The notes below the pieces were generated by a model, which saw nothing but the letters and a program-made list of their open reading frames with translations, had not been told where the DNA came from and did no database searches. A DNA stretch of 64,000 nt. It comes from Actinomadura violacea (GTDB lineage Bacteria; Actinomycetota; Actinomycetes; Streptosporangiales; Streptosporangiaceae). Shown in pieces: positions 34,544 through 44,186 of this stretch. Location: the NCBI RefSeq assembly GCF_017573465.1, contig NZ_JAGEPF010000014.1, positions 1-64,000 on the forward strand. The letters are read 5' to 3'. Every line of letters begins with the position of its first letter. Positions within the stretch are counted from its first letter, which is position 1. Position numbers and translations under genes: made by a program.

Positions 34544-35482
34544 ATGGACCCATTCACGCCTGACTCCGCCGCGCCCGGAGACGGGCCGGCGGCCGGGGAG
34601 CCGCGGCCCGAGGACCGGCCCGCCCGGCTCGCGGTCGGCGTCGTCGGCGCGGGACGCGTCGGCACGGCGCTCGGCGCGGCCCTCGCCCGCGCCGGCCACC
34701 GCGTGGTCGCCGCCGCGGCGGTCTCCGACCGGTCGCGCGAGCGGGTGGCGGAGCGGCTGCCCGGCGCCGAGGTCGCCACCCCGCAGGAGGTGGTCGCGGC
34801 CGCCGACCTGGTGCTGCTGACCGTCCCCGACGACGCGCTGGCCGAACTCGCCGCCGGGCTGGTGTCGGCGGGCGTCCCCGTCACCGGCAAGCTGGTCATG
34901 CACACCAGCGGGCGGTACGGGTCCGCCGTCCTGGACCCGCTGACCCGCGCCGGGGCGCTGCCGCTCGCACTGCACCCGGTCATGACGTTCACCGGACGCC
35001 CCGACGACGTGAACCGGCTCACCGGCATCTCGTTCGGCGTCACCGCGCCCGAACCGCTGCGCCCGGTCGCCGAGGCCCTCGCCGTGGAGATGGGCGGCGA
35101 GCCGGTGTGGATCACCGAGGAGCGCCGCCCGCTGTACCACGCGGCGCTCGCCGGCGGCGCGAACCACCTGGTCACGCTGGTCGTCGAGGCGATGGACCTG
35201 CTGCGGGCGGCGGGCGTCGGCGAGCCCGGCCGGATGCTCGGCCCGCTGCTCGGCGCCTCCCTCGACAACGCGCTGCGGCTCGGCATCGACGGCCTGACCG
35301 GCCCGGTCGCGCGCGGCGACGCCGGCACGGTCGCGGGCCACGTCGCCGAACTCGGCAAGGTCTCGCCGGAGAGCCGCCGCGCCTACATCGCGCTGGCCCG
35401 CCTCACCGCCGACCGCGCGCTCGGCGCGGGACTCCTCAAACCCGAGGCCGCCGAGCGCCTCCTCGAAGCGCTGGCCGACTGA
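34544..35482 (+). CDS. Rossmann-fold and DUF2520 protein
   Basis: 312 aa. An N-terminal NAD(P)-binding Rossmann motif GVVGAGRVGTALGAAL and a C-terminal DUF2520 helical domain, like 6-phosphogluconate-dehydrogenase-type oxidoreductases. Conserved LHPVMTFTG and the LYHAALAGGANHL segment (likely substrate pocket) are present. The family sits before panC in most actinobacteria, so a role in pantothenate synthesis (such as ketopantoate reduction) is plausible but unproven. The first about 25 residues are an acidic, disordered extension. Confidence 0.88.
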   Translation: MDPFTPDSAAPGDGPAAGEPRPEDRPARLAVGVVGAGRVGTALGAALARAGHRVVAAAAVSDRSRERVAERLPGAEVATPQEVVAAADLVLLTVPDDALAELAAGLVSAGVPVTGKLVMHTSGRYGSAVLDPLTRAGALPLALHPVMTFTGRPDDVNRLTGISFGVTAPEPLRPVAEALAVEMGGEPVWITEERRPLYHAALAGGANHLVTLVVEAMDLLRAAGVGEPGRMLGPLLGASLDNALRLGIDGLTGPVARGDAGTVAGHVAELGKVSPESRRAYIALARLTADRALGAGLLKPEAAERLLEALAD

Positions 35483-35560
35483 CGGCCGCCGCCCACGCAT
35501 GCCGATGGACCGGCCGCCGGGCCACCGGCGAGGAACCACCAGGACGACCAGGGAGGATCA

Positions 35561-35587
35561 GTGAGCGAGCCGGAGGACGCGTCGTGA
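35561..35587 (+). CDS. Putative 8-codon leader ORF coupled to panC
   Basis: GTG at 35561 with GGGAGG at 35550-35555 (5 nt spacing), eight codons (VSEPEDAS), and a TGA overlapping the panC GTG. The ribosome site is better than many here. It may be a leader peptide, or the site may simply be chance. Confidence 0.35.
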   Translation: MSEPEDAS

Positions 35588-36449
35588 CGCCCGTCATCGC
35601 CGCGACGCGCGAGGAACTGGCCGCCGCCCGTTCCGCGGCGGAGGGCGCGCTGGCGCTCGTCCCGACGATGGGGGCGCTGCACGAGGGGCACCGGTCCCTG
35701 ATCCGCGAGGCGCGGCGCCGCGCGGACGCGGTGGCGGTGAGCATCTTCGTCAACCCGCTGCAGTTCGGCCCGAACGAGGACTTCGACCGCTACCCCCGGA
35801 CGTTCGAGGACGACGTCGCGGCCTGCGCGGCCGAGGGCGCGGACATCGTGTTCGCGCCGTCCCGCGAGGTCATGTACCCGGGGGAACCCGAGGTCACGGT
35901 CAAGTCGGGCCCGATGGGCGAGCGGGTGGAGGGCGCCGCGCGCCCCGGCCACTTCGACGGAATGCTCACGGTCGTCCTGAAGTTGTTGAACCTGGTGCGT
36001 CCGGACGTGGCCGTCTTCGGGCAGAAGGACGCGCAGCAGCTCGCGATGATCCGCCGGATGGTCGCGGACCTGAACGTGCCGGTCGAGATCGTCGGCGCGC
36101 CGACCGTCCGGGAGCAGGACGGGCTGGCCCTGTCGAGCCGGAACCGGTACCTGTCCGAGGACGAGCGGCGCACCGCGCTCGCCCTGTCCCGCGCGCTGTA
36201 CGCGGGCGTGGACGCGGCGGACGAGGGCCCGGACGCCGTGACCGGCGCCGCGGGCGCCGTGCTCGACAAGGCGGCCGCGGCCGACCCGCCGCTCGACCTC
36301 GACTACCTCGTGCTCGTCGACCCGGCCACGTTCTTGCAGGTCACGACCGGCTACACCGGTCCGGCCGTGCTCGCCGTCGCGGGCCGCGTCGGCGCCACCC
36401 ACCTGATCGACAACCTGCCCCTCCAGCTCGTCACCCCGAAGGAGCGCTG

Positions 36450-36450
<1 letters not shown>
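35584..36450 (+). CDS. panC: Pantothenate synthetase
   Basis: 288 aa. It joins pantoate and beta-alanine with ATP to give pantothenate. Motifs are VPTMGALHEGH (ATP-binding HIGH-like), SIFVNPLQFGPNED, GHFDGMLTVVLKLLN, FGQKDAQQLAMIRRM and the ALSSRN segment (KMSK-like). GTG 35584 has GGAGG 7 nt upstream. The stop overlaps the panD ATG (TGATG), so the enzyme that makes beta-alanine is encoded next to the enzyme that uses it. Confidence 0.97.
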
Positions 36451-36866
<416 letters not shown>

Positions 36867-37022
36867 GAGCGGCAGAAGCACGGTCAGGGCGGCCGCGCAT
36901 CCCCCGGGCGGGGTGCGCGGTCGTCCTGCCATCTGGGGTTCTACCCCGAAACCGGGGGTCGGGCATTCGGGTCCGGCGGGGATAATGTCACAATGACGAG
37001 AACCGAACCCCGAGGAGGGCTC

Positions 37023-38681
37023 ATGATCCCTTCCGTTCTCGACGCCCCCGCCCCCGGCTGGACGGCCGACGCCGACGTCGTCGTCATCGGCTCCGGCATC
37101 GCCGGCCTGGTCGCGGCGCTGCGCTGCCGCCCGCACGGGCGCGTCCTGCTCGTCACCAAGGCGCTGCTCGACGCCGGCTCCACCCGCTGGGCGCAGGGCG
37201 GCATCGCCTCCGCCCTGGACCCCGACGACACCCCCGGCGAGCACCTCGCCGACACCCTCACCGCCGGCGTCGGCCTCTGCGACGAGGCCGCCGTCCGCGT
37301 GCTCGTCACCGAGGGCCCGGACGCCGTCCGCGGCCTCATCGCGCTCGGCGCCGCGTTCGACCGCGCCGCCGACGGCGAGATCTCGCTCACCCGCGAGGGC
37401 GGCCACCACCGCCGCCGCATCGCGCACGCCGGCGGCGACGCCACCGGCGCGGAGATCAGCCGCGCGCTGCTCGCCGAGCTGAAGGACTCCGGCGTCGAGG
37501 TCATCGAGCACGCCCTCGTCCTCGACCTGCTCAAGGACGCCGCCGGGCGCGCCGCCGGCGTCACCCTGCACGTGATGGGCGAGGGGCAGCCGAACGGCGT
37601 CGGCGCCGTCCGCGCCCGCGCCGTCGTGCTCGCCACCGGCGGCCTCGGCCAGGTGTTCTCCGCCACCACCAACCCCGAGGTGTCGACCGGCGACGGCGTC
37701 GCGCTCGCGCTGCGCGCCGGCGCCGCCGTCGCCGACCTGGAGTTCGTCCAGTTCCACCCGACCCCGCTGTGGCTCGGCGAGGGCGCGCGCGGGCAGCAGC
37801 CGCTGATCTCCGAGGCCGTCCGCGGGGAGGGCGCGCACCTGGTCGACCGCTCCGGCGAGCGGTTCATGGTCGGCCGCCACGAGCTCGCCGAACTCGCCCC
37901 GCGCGACGTCGTCACCAAGGGGATCACGAACCGGATGCGGGAGACCGGCGAGCCCTGCATGCTGCTGGACGGCCGGCACTTCGGCGCGGCGATGTGGGAG
38001 AAGCGGTTCCCGACCATCCTGGCGGTGTGCCGGCACCACGGCATCGACCCGGTGACCGAGCCGATCCCGGTCCTCCCCGCGGCGCACTACTCCAGCGGCG
38101 GTGTCCGCACCGACCTGTACGGGCGCACGTCCGTCCCCGGCCTGTACGCGTGCGGCGAGGTCGCCTGCACGGGCGTGCACGGCGCGAACCGGCTGGCGTC
38201 CAACTCCCTCCTGGAGGGCCTGGTCTTCGCCGGCCGCATCGCCATCGCCCTCACCGACGACCTGGCCGCCGCCGACTTCGCCGGTACCACCGAGCCGCCT
38301 GGCCTGGCCACCTCGCCCGACGCGCTGCAGACCGGTGGGCTGGTCGATCCGGGGGCGCGCGGAGAGGTCCAGCGGATCATGACGTCCCACGTCGGTGTCC
38401 TGCGGGGCGCCGAAGGACTCGACACGGCGGCGCGGGAGCTGGCCGCGCTTCCGCACGGCGGCGCGGAGCCCGGGGTGGAGGCGTGGGAGGCCACGAACCT
38501 GCACACGGTGGCGTCCGCCATCGTCGCCGCGGCCCGGCTGCGCGAGGAGACGCGCGGCAGCCACTGGCGGCAGGACTTCCCGGAACGGTCCGACGCGGGC
38601 TGGCACGGGCATCTGGTCACGCGGCTGGCGGGGAACGTCCTGACGACGGCATACGAACCTCTGGAAGGGGACGACCAGTGA
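37023..38681 (+). CDS. nadB: L-aspartate oxidase
   Basis: 552 aa. An FAD enzyme that oxidises L-aspartate to iminoaspartate, the first step of NAD synthesis. The FAD motif is VVVIGSGIAGLVAALR; TRWAQGGIASAL, the EFVQFHPT loop, GVRTDLYGRTS and GANRLASNSLLEG are diagnostic. I chose ATG 37023 because GAGGAGG lies 4 nt upstream; ATG 36993 is in frame but could only be leaderless behind a TAATGT box. nadA is not in the window; nadC follows with a 4-bp overlap. Confidence 0.96.
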   Translation: MIPSVLDAPAPGWTADADVVVIGSGIAGLVAALRCRPHGRVLLVTKALLDAGSTRWAQGGIASALDPDDTPGEHLADTLTAGVGLCDEAAVRVLVTEGPDAVRGLIALGAAFDRAADGEISLTREGGHHRRRIAHAGGDATGAEISRALLAELKDSGVEVIEHALVLDLLKDAAGRAAGVTLHVMGEGQPNGVGAVRARAVVLATGGLGQVFSATTNPEVSTGDGVALALRAGAAVADLEFVQFHPTPLWLGEGARGQQPLISEAVRGEGAHLVDRSGERFMVGRHELAELAPRDVVTKGITNRMRETGEPCMLLDGRHFGAAMWEKRFPTILAVCRHHGIDPVTEPIPVLPAAHYSSGGVRTDLYGRTSVPGLYACGEVACTGVHGANRLASNSLLEGLVFAGRIAIALTDDLAAADFAGTTEPPGLATSPDALQTGGLVDPGARGEVQRIMTSHVGVLRGAEGLDTAARELAALPHGGAEPGVEAWEATNLHTVASAIVAAARLREETRGSHWRQDFPERSDAGWHGHLVTRLAGNVLTTAYEPLEGDDQ

Positions 38682-39535
38682 CACCCGAACTGTCGCAGAA
38701 GCTCACCGAGGCGGGGCTTGATCCACAGGATGTGGAAAACCTCGTCCGGGCGGCGCTGGACGAGGACGGCCCGGTCGACGTGACCAGCGAGCCGATCTTC
38801 GCACCGGACGACGTCTCCACCGGGGACTTCCGGGCCCGCGAGGAGGGCGTCGTCGCCGGGATCCCGGTGGCAGCGGTCGTTTTCGAGCTGCTGGACGTGG
38901 CGTACGGGGCGAAGGCCGCCGACGGCGACCGGGTCGTCCCCGGCCAGGTCCTGATCTCGGTCGAGGGGCCGACGCGGGCCGTGCTGCGCGCCGAGCGGAC
39001 GGCCCTGAACCTGCTCACGCACCTGTCCGGGATCGCGACCGCCGCGCGGCGCTGGACGGACGCGATGGAGGGCACCAAGGCGAAGGTCCGCGACACCCGC
39101 AAGACGCTGCCGGGCCTGCGCGCGCTGCAGAAGTACGCCGTGGCCTGCGGCGGCGGCGTCAACCACCGGATGGGCCTGCACGATTCAGCGCTCATCAAGG
39201 ACAACCACGTCGCGGCGGCCGGGAGCGTCACCAAGGCCTACGAGGCGATCCGCGCGGTGTACCCGTCGCTGCACGTCCAGGTCGAGTGCGACACCCTTGA
39301 CCAGGTCGAAGAGGCGCTGGCGGTGGGCGCGGAGAGCATCCTGCTGGACAACATGACCGACGCCGAGACGGCCGAGGCGGTGCGGCTCGTCGCGGGCCGG
39401 GCGGAGCTGGAGGCCAGCGGTGGGCTTACCCTGGAGCGGGCCCGAGACGTCGCCGTGACCGGGGTGGACTACCTTGCCGTCGGTGCGCTGACGCACTCGG
39501 CGCGCGTGTTCGACATCGGCCTTGACTTCTCCTGA
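38678..39535 (+). CDS. nadC: Nicotinate-nucleotide pyrophosphorylase (carboxylating)
   Basis: 285 aa. It makes nicotinate mononucleotide, CO2 and pyrophosphate from quinolinate and PRPP. Motifs are AERTALNLLTHLSGIAT, RDTRKTLPGLR (quinolinate/PRPP Arg and Lys), GGGVNHRMGLHDSALIKDNH (core NHRMGLHD and IKDNH) and EASGGL. GTG 38678 overlaps the nadB stop (GTGA), with GGAAGGGG 7 nt upstream. It forms the NAD half of this cofactor cluster with nadB. Confidence 0.97.
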   Translation: MTPELSQKLTEAGLDPQDVENLVRAALDEDGPVDVTSEPIFAPDDVSTGDFRAREEGVVAGIPVAAVVFELLDVAYGAKAADGDRVVPGQVLISVEGPTRAVLRAERTALNLLTHLSGIATAARRWTDAMEGTKAKVRDTRKTLPGLRALQKYAVACGGGVNHRMGLHDSALIKDNHVAAAGSVTKAYEAIRAVYPSLHVQVECDTLDQVEEALAVGAESILLDNMTDAETAEAVRLVAGRAELEASGGLTLERARDVAVTGVDYLAVGALTHSARVFDIGLDFS

Positions 39536-39549
39536 CCAGCGGGGACCGG

Positions 39550-40332
39550 ATGCTGCTCACCATCGACGTCGGTAACACCCACACCGTCCTCGGGCTGTTC
39601 GAGGGCGATGAGGTCATCGAGCACTGGAGGATCAACACCGATCCGCGGCGCACCGCCGACGAGATCGCGGTGGTCCTGCAGGGCCTGGTCCAGCAGAGCC
39701 CGCTGCTGGCCGAGACCGACATCAGCGGCATCGCGCTGTGCTCCACGGTCCCGTCCGTCCTGCACGAGATGCGGGAGATGTGCCGCCGCTACTACGGCGA
39801 CGTATCGGCGGTGATCGTGGAGCCGGGCGTCAAGACCGGCGTCCCCGTCCGGATGGACAACCCCAAGGAGGTCGGGGCCGACCGGATCGTGAACGCGCTG
39901 GCCGCCGTGCACACGCACGGCGGCCCGGCGATCGTGGTCGACTTCGGCACCGCGACGACGTTCGACGCCGTCTCGGCGAAGGGCGAGTACGTCGGCGGCG
40001 CGATCGCCCCCGGCATCGAGATCTCGATCGACGCGCTGTCCTCGCGCGGCGCCCAGCTGCACAAGATCGAGCTGGTCCGGCCGCGCAGCGTGATCGCCAA
40101 GAACACGGTGGAGGCGCTGCAGTCCGGGATCATCTTCGGCTTCGCCGGGCAGGTGGACGGCATCGTCGAGCGGATGTCGGAGGAGCTCGTCGAGGACCCC
40201 GACGAGGTGACCGTGATCGCGACCGGCGGCCTCGCGCCGCTGGTGCTGGAGGAGTCGCGCAGCATCGACGTGTTCGAGCCGTGGCTCACCCTGATCGGGC
40301 TCCGGCTCATCTACCAGCGGAACACTCCGTGA
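39550..40332 (+). CDS. coaX: Type III pantothenate kinase
   Basis: 260 aa. It phosphorylates pantothenate as the first step of CoA synthesis; type III enzymes need a monovalent cation and are not inhibited by CoA. Hallmarks are TIDVGNTHTVLGLFEG (P-loop-like ATP site), GADRIVNALAA and DFGTATTFDAVS with the catalytic Asp, and GGAIAPGIEIS. It completes the panC-panD-nadB-nadC-coaX block. Its 3' end overlaps the convergent MFS gene by 26 bp. Confidence 0.97.
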   Translation: MLLTIDVGNTHTVLGLFEGDEVIEHWRINTDPRRTADEIAVVLQGLVQQSPLLAETDISGIALCSTVPSVLHEMREMCRRYYGDVSAVIVEPGVKTGVPVRMDNPKEVGADRIVNALAAVHTHGGPAIVVDFGTATTFDAVSAKGEYVGGAIAPGIEISIDALSSRGAQLHKIELVRPRSVIAKNTVEALQSGIIFGFAGQVDGIVERMSEELVEDPDEVTVIATGGLAPLVLEESRSIDVFEPWLTLIGLRLIYQRNTP

Positions 40333-41557
40333 CGTCGGGACGCGTCCCGACGTCCGGGCCCGCCGCGCGTGCGGCGGGCGCCTGGCGGGAGACGTAGGCG
40401 AGGCACCCGGCGGCCAGCACCGCCATGGCGGTCAGGACGGCGCCGAGCGGCACCGCCTTGGCCAGGACGGTCAGCAGCAGCGGGGCGAACATCCCGACAT
40501 AGACCAGCGCGTACGCGACGGCGGTGAGGCCCGCCAGCTCCTCCGGCGCGGCGATCCGCGCGACCTCGCCGAGCCCGTAGGTCAGCACGAACCCGTACCC
40601 GGCGCCGAGCACGACGGCCGTCACCGCGTTGAGGACGGGCAGGCCGGCGGCGATGGTCAGCGCGGCGAGCAGCAGCCCGCAGGTGATCGCGCCGAGCCCG
40701 GCGCGGGCGACGAGCCGCGGATGCCGCGCCTCCAGCCGCCGGGCGACGGGTTGCGCGGCCATGCCGGACGCGAGCGTGAGGCCGGTGATGGCGCCCGCGT
40801 AGGCGATCGGCAGGTGGTGGACGGGGACGAGCGCGGGCAGCAGCGCGAACGCGCTGACGGGCGCGGCGAACGTCCAGACGGCGACCGGCGCGATCGTCCG
40901 GCGGAACGCGGGATTGCGCACGCCCGACAGGGCGAACCGCCGCCGTGCCGCGCCGCCCGCGCCGCCCGCGCCGCCCGGGGGGCTCGGGACGCGGGTCTCC
41001 GGCACGCGGAACGCGGGCGGGACGGTCAGCAGCATGATCAGCAGGTGCGGCAGGTACGCGGTGACGAGCGGGTGCGGCGCCCACTGCGCGACCAGCGCGG
41101 ACGCGAGCGGGCCGGCGCCGAAGCCCGCCGAGACGGCGAGCGCGGTCATCCGGGTCCCCGAGACGGGGGTCAGCTCCTTCACCCACGCGGTGCCCGCGGC
41201 GAGGACCGCGCCCGTCACGACCCCCGCCAGCAGGCGGCCGGCGTACAGCAGCCACGGGGCGCCGACGCCCGCCATCAGCACCAGCGTGACCAGGGCGGAC
41301 AGGCATGCGAACGGCAGCGCGATCCGGCGCCTGCCGTACCGGTCGGACGCGGGCCCGCCGAGGACGAGCCCGGGCACGAGGCCGAGCGCGTACACGCCGA
41401 ACATGGCCTGCGCGCCGCCGGAGCCGAGGTGCAGCCGGTCGGTGTAGAGGCCGAGCAGCGACGCGAACTGGTTGGCCCCCCAGCCGACGCCGAACATGAT
41501 CGATGCGACCGGGAGCCAGCGGGCGCCGCCGGGCGGGACGGGTGACGCGATTGCCAT
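40307..41557 (-). CDS. MFS transporter
   Basis: 416 aa with 12 predicted helices. The MFS motif A appears as GGPASDRYGRRRIALP between helices 2 and 3, and a GYGFVLTYGLGE segment marks a later helix. The central loop carries PPGGAGGAGGAARRR, a Gly/Ala-rich stretch. Substrate unknown; drug or metabolite export is typical of this class. It is divergent from the LysR-type gene, with a nested inverted repeat in the gap, and is its likely target. Confidence 0.9.
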   Translation of the reverse strand: MAIASPVPPGGARWLPVASIMFGVGWGANQFASLLGLYTDRLHLGSGGAQAMFGVYALGLVPGLVLGGPASDRYGRRRIALPFACLSALVTLVLMAGVGAPWLLYAGRLLAGVVTGAVLAAGTAWVKELTPVSGTRMTALAVSAGFGAGPLASALVAQWAPHPLVTAYLPHLLIMLLTVPPAFRVPETRVPSPPGGAGGAGGAARRRFALSGVRNPAFRRTIAPVAVWTFAAPVSAFALLPALVPVHHLPIAYAGAITGLTLASGMAAQPVARRLEARHPRLVARAGLGAITCGLLLAALTIAAGLPVLNAVTAVVLGAGYGFVLTYGLGEVARIAAPEELAGLTAVAYALVYVGMFAPLLLTVLAKAVPLGAVLTAMAVLAAGCLAYVSRQAPAARAAGPDVGTRPDVTECSAGR

Positions 41558-41590
41558 GATCCCTGTCTAGAACGTCCCAGGGCGCCGGAC

Positions 41591-41613
41591 TTCACCGCTT
41601 CGCGAATCGTGAA
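41591..41613. promoter_or_regulatory. Nested inverted repeat in the MFS/LysR divergent gap
   Basis: TTCAC (41591-41595) and GTGAA (41609-41613) flank the perfect palindrome TTCGCGAA (41599-41606). The position, between divergent genes, and the size fit a LysR-type operator. Confidence 0.5.
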
Positions 41614-41721
41614 CGGCCTCGGCGGCGGAGGATCCGCGGCCCGTGTGATGCTGGTCGCGATGCGGGGCATCGCCCGCTTCGCCGGAGGTGACCGGGCGGG
41701 CCGCCGGTTACCGTGACGGGC

Positions 41722-42699
41722 ATGGAACTGCGGGAGCTGGCCTCCTTCCTCGCGGTCGTCGAGGAAGGGCGGTTCGCGCGGGCCGCGGCCCGGCTGTTCC
41801 TGTCGCCGCCCGCGGTCACCGCGCACGTCCAGCGGCTCGAGCGGGAGCTCGGCGTCCGGCTGCTGGAACGGTCCCCGCTGCGGCTCACCGAGGCGGGGGA
41901 GCGGTTCGTCCCGCACGCCCGCGCGGCGCTCGCGGCCGTGAACGCCGCCGCCGACGCGGTCACCGACCTGCGCGCCGACGAGGAGCCGCCATTGCGCGTC
42001 GGCGTGATGGGGCACGGCTCGGCCGAGCTGACCCCCGCGATCGTCCGAGCGTTCCGGCAGGCCCGCCCTGGCACCCGGCTGACGATCCTGCCGCTGGACT
42101 TCACCGAGCACGTGTCCGCGCTGGTCGAACGCAAGGCGGACGTGGCGTTCGTCCGCCCGGCGCCGGACGACGACCGGATCGAGACCGACGTGCTCACCAC
42201 CGAGCCGCGCATCGTCGGCGTCCCCGCGGACGGCCCGTTCGCCGAGGCCGGGGCGCTGCGCCTCGCCGACGTCCTCGACCTGCCGATCGTCGCCGTCCCC
42301 GACGTCACGCCGAGCGTGTTCACCGACTACCTCTACTTCACCGCGGCGGTGAACGGCGAGCGCGGGCGGCGCGGCCCCGACGTGGCGCGCAACCCGCAGG
42401 ACGTGCTGCTGAGCATCGCCGCCGGGCGCGGCGTCGGGTCCGCGCTGCGGTCGTTCGCCCGCTTCTACCCGTGGCCGGGCGTCCGGTACGTCCCGATCCT
42501 GGACGCGCCGTGGGACAGCAGCGTGCTCGCGACGCGCCGCGGCGACCCCGACCCGCGGGTGCGCGCGTTCCGTGCGATCGCCGCCGCGCTCGCCCGCGAC
42601 CTCGGCCCGGTGGTGTCCGCCGGCGCGCGGTCCGGCCTGCGCGATCATCCGGAACTCGTTCGCGGGGGCCTCGGCGGGCTGGATAGCCTTGAGCCGTGA
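41722..42699 (+). CDS. LysR-family transcriptional regulator
   Basis: 325 aa. N-terminal LysR helix-turn-helix (about 1-60): LASFLAVVEEGRFARAAARLFLSPPAVTAHVQRLERELG (core FARAAARLFLS and AVTAHVQRLE). A typical co-inducer-binding domain follows (about 90-300). Start ATG 41722 fits the family (MELRELASFL); GTG 41713 is in frame. Its last codons overlap the lysS start. The divergent MFS gene is the likely target. Confidence 0.92.
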   Translation: MELRELASFLAVVEEGRFARAAARLFLSPPAVTAHVQRLERELGVRLLERSPLRLTEAGERFVPHARAALAAVNAAADAVTDLRADEEPPLRVGVMGHGSAELTPAIVRAFRQARPGTRLTILPLDFTEHVSALVERKADVAFVRPAPDDDRIETDVLTTEPRIVGVPADGPFAEAGALRLADVLDLPIVAVPDVTPSVFTDYLYFTAAVNGERGRRGPDVARNPQDVLLSIAAGRGVGSALRSFARFYPWPGVRYVPILDAPWDSSVLATRRGDPDPRVRAFRAIAAALARDLGPVVSAGARSGLRDHPELVRGGLGGLDSLEP

Positions 42700-44186
42700 G
42701 TGACGAGACCCTCGATGACCTTCCGGAGCAGATGCGCGTCCGCCGGGAGAAGCTCGACCGCCTCCGCGAGGCCGGTATCGACCCCTACCCGGTGACCTTC
42801 CCGCGCACGGCGACGATCGCCGGGATCCGGGAGAAACACCCGGGCCTGGAGCCGGGCACCGAGACGGGCGAGCAGGTCGGCGTCACCGGTCGCGTCATGC
42901 TGGTCCGCAACACCGGCAAGCTGTGCTTCGCCACGATCCGGGACGGCTCCGGCGACATCCAGATCATGCTCTCGCTGGCCAAGGTCGGGCAGGAGCAACT
43001 CGACTTCTGGAAGCGCGAGGTCGACCTCGGCGACCACGTCGGCGTCGAGGGCGAGGTGATCGCCTCCAAGCGCGGCGAGCTGTCGATCATGGCGGACCGG
43101 TTCGCGATCACCTCCAAGTGCCTGCGGCCGCTGCCGGAGAAGCACGCCGGCCTCACCGACCCCGAGGCCCGGGTCAGGCAGCGCTACGTCGACCTGATCG
43201 TCAACGACGAGGCCCGCAAGATGGCGCGGATCCGCAGCGCCACGGTGCGCGCCGTCCGCGACTTCTGGCACGAGGAGGGGTACCTCGAGGTCGAGACCCC
43301 GATGCTGCAGCCGATCCACGGCGGGGCGGCGGCGCGTCCGTTCAAGACGCACATCAACGCCTACGACATGGAGCTGTACCTGCGGATCGCGATCGAGCTG
43401 TACCTCAAGCGGCTCGTCGTCGGCGGCATCGAGAAGGTCTTCGAGATCAACCGGAACTTCCGGAACGAGGGCGCCGACTCGACGCACAACCCCGAGTTCA
43501 CCATGCTCGAGGCGTACGGGACCTACCTCGACTACAACGACATGGCCGACCTGACCCAGCGGATGTACCAGAAGGCGGTCGTCGCCGCCCTCGGCACGTC
43601 CGTGGTCGTCCACGACGGCGTCGAGATCGACCTCGGCCTGCCCGAATGGCCGCGGATCACCCTGTACGGCTCGGTGTCGGAGGCGCTCGGCGAGGAGATC
43701 ACCCCGCACACGCCGATCGAGACCGTCCGCAAGCTCGCCGACGGCCGCGGCATCACCTGGGACCCCAAGTGGGGGCAGGGCAAGCTCGTCCAGGAGATCT
43801 TCGAGGAGCTGATCGAGCACACCCTCGTCCAGCCGACGTTCGTCATGGACTACCCGGTGGAGACCTCGCCACTGACCCGCCAGCACCGGCGCGAGCCGCT
43901 GCTCACCGAGAAGTGGGACCTGATCGGGTTCGGCACCGAGCTCGGCACCGCCTACTCCGAGCTGGTCGACCCGGTCGAGCAGCGCCGCCGGCTCACCGAG
44001 CAGTCGCTGCTCGCGGCGGGCGGGGACCCCGAGGCGATGCAGCTGGACGAGGACTTCCTGCGCGCGCTGGAGTACGCGATGCCGCCGACCGGCGGGATGG
44101 GCGCCGGCATCGACCGGATGATCATGGCGTTCACCGGCAAGGGCATCCGCGACACGATCCTGTTCCCGCTGGTCAAGCCCGAATGA
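42696..44186 (+). CDS. lysS: Lysine--tRNA ligase, class II
   Basis: 496 aa. An N-terminal OB-fold anticodon domain (about 50-160) and a class II core: motif 1 EVETPMLQPIHGGAAARPF, motif 2 FEINRNFRNEG and the TMLEAYGTY segment, motif 3 PPTGGMGAGIDRMIM. GTG 42696 overlaps the LysR stop region; a TAGCCT -10-like box (42683-42688) lies inside lysR, 7 nt before the start, with no ribosome site. So lysS is probably transcribed alone as a leaderless message. Its 3' end overlaps the P450 gene by 14 bp. Confidence 0.97.
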   Translation: MSDETLDDLPEQMRVRREKLDRLREAGIDPYPVTFPRTATIAGIREKHPGLEPGTETGEQVGVTGRVMLVRNTGKLCFATIRDGSGDIQIMLSLAKVGQEQLDFWKREVDLGDHVGVEGEVIASKRGELSIMADRFAITSKCLRPLPEKHAGLTDPEARVRQRYVDLIVNDEARKMARIRSATVRAVRDFWHEEGYLEVETPMLQPIHGGAAARPFKTHINAYDMELYLRIAIELYLKRLVVGGIEKVFEINRNFRNEGADSTHNPEFTMLEAYGTYLDYNDMADLTQRMYQKAVVAALGTSVVVHDGVEIDLGLPEWPRITLYGSVSEALGEEITPHTPIETVRKLADGRGITWDPKWGQGKLVQEIFEELIEHTLVQPTFVMDYPVETSPLTRQHRREPLLTEKWDLIGFGTELGTAYSELVDPVEQRRRLTEQSLLAAGGDPEAMQLDEDFLRALEYAMPPTGGMGAGIDRMIMAFTGKGIRDTILFPLVKPE

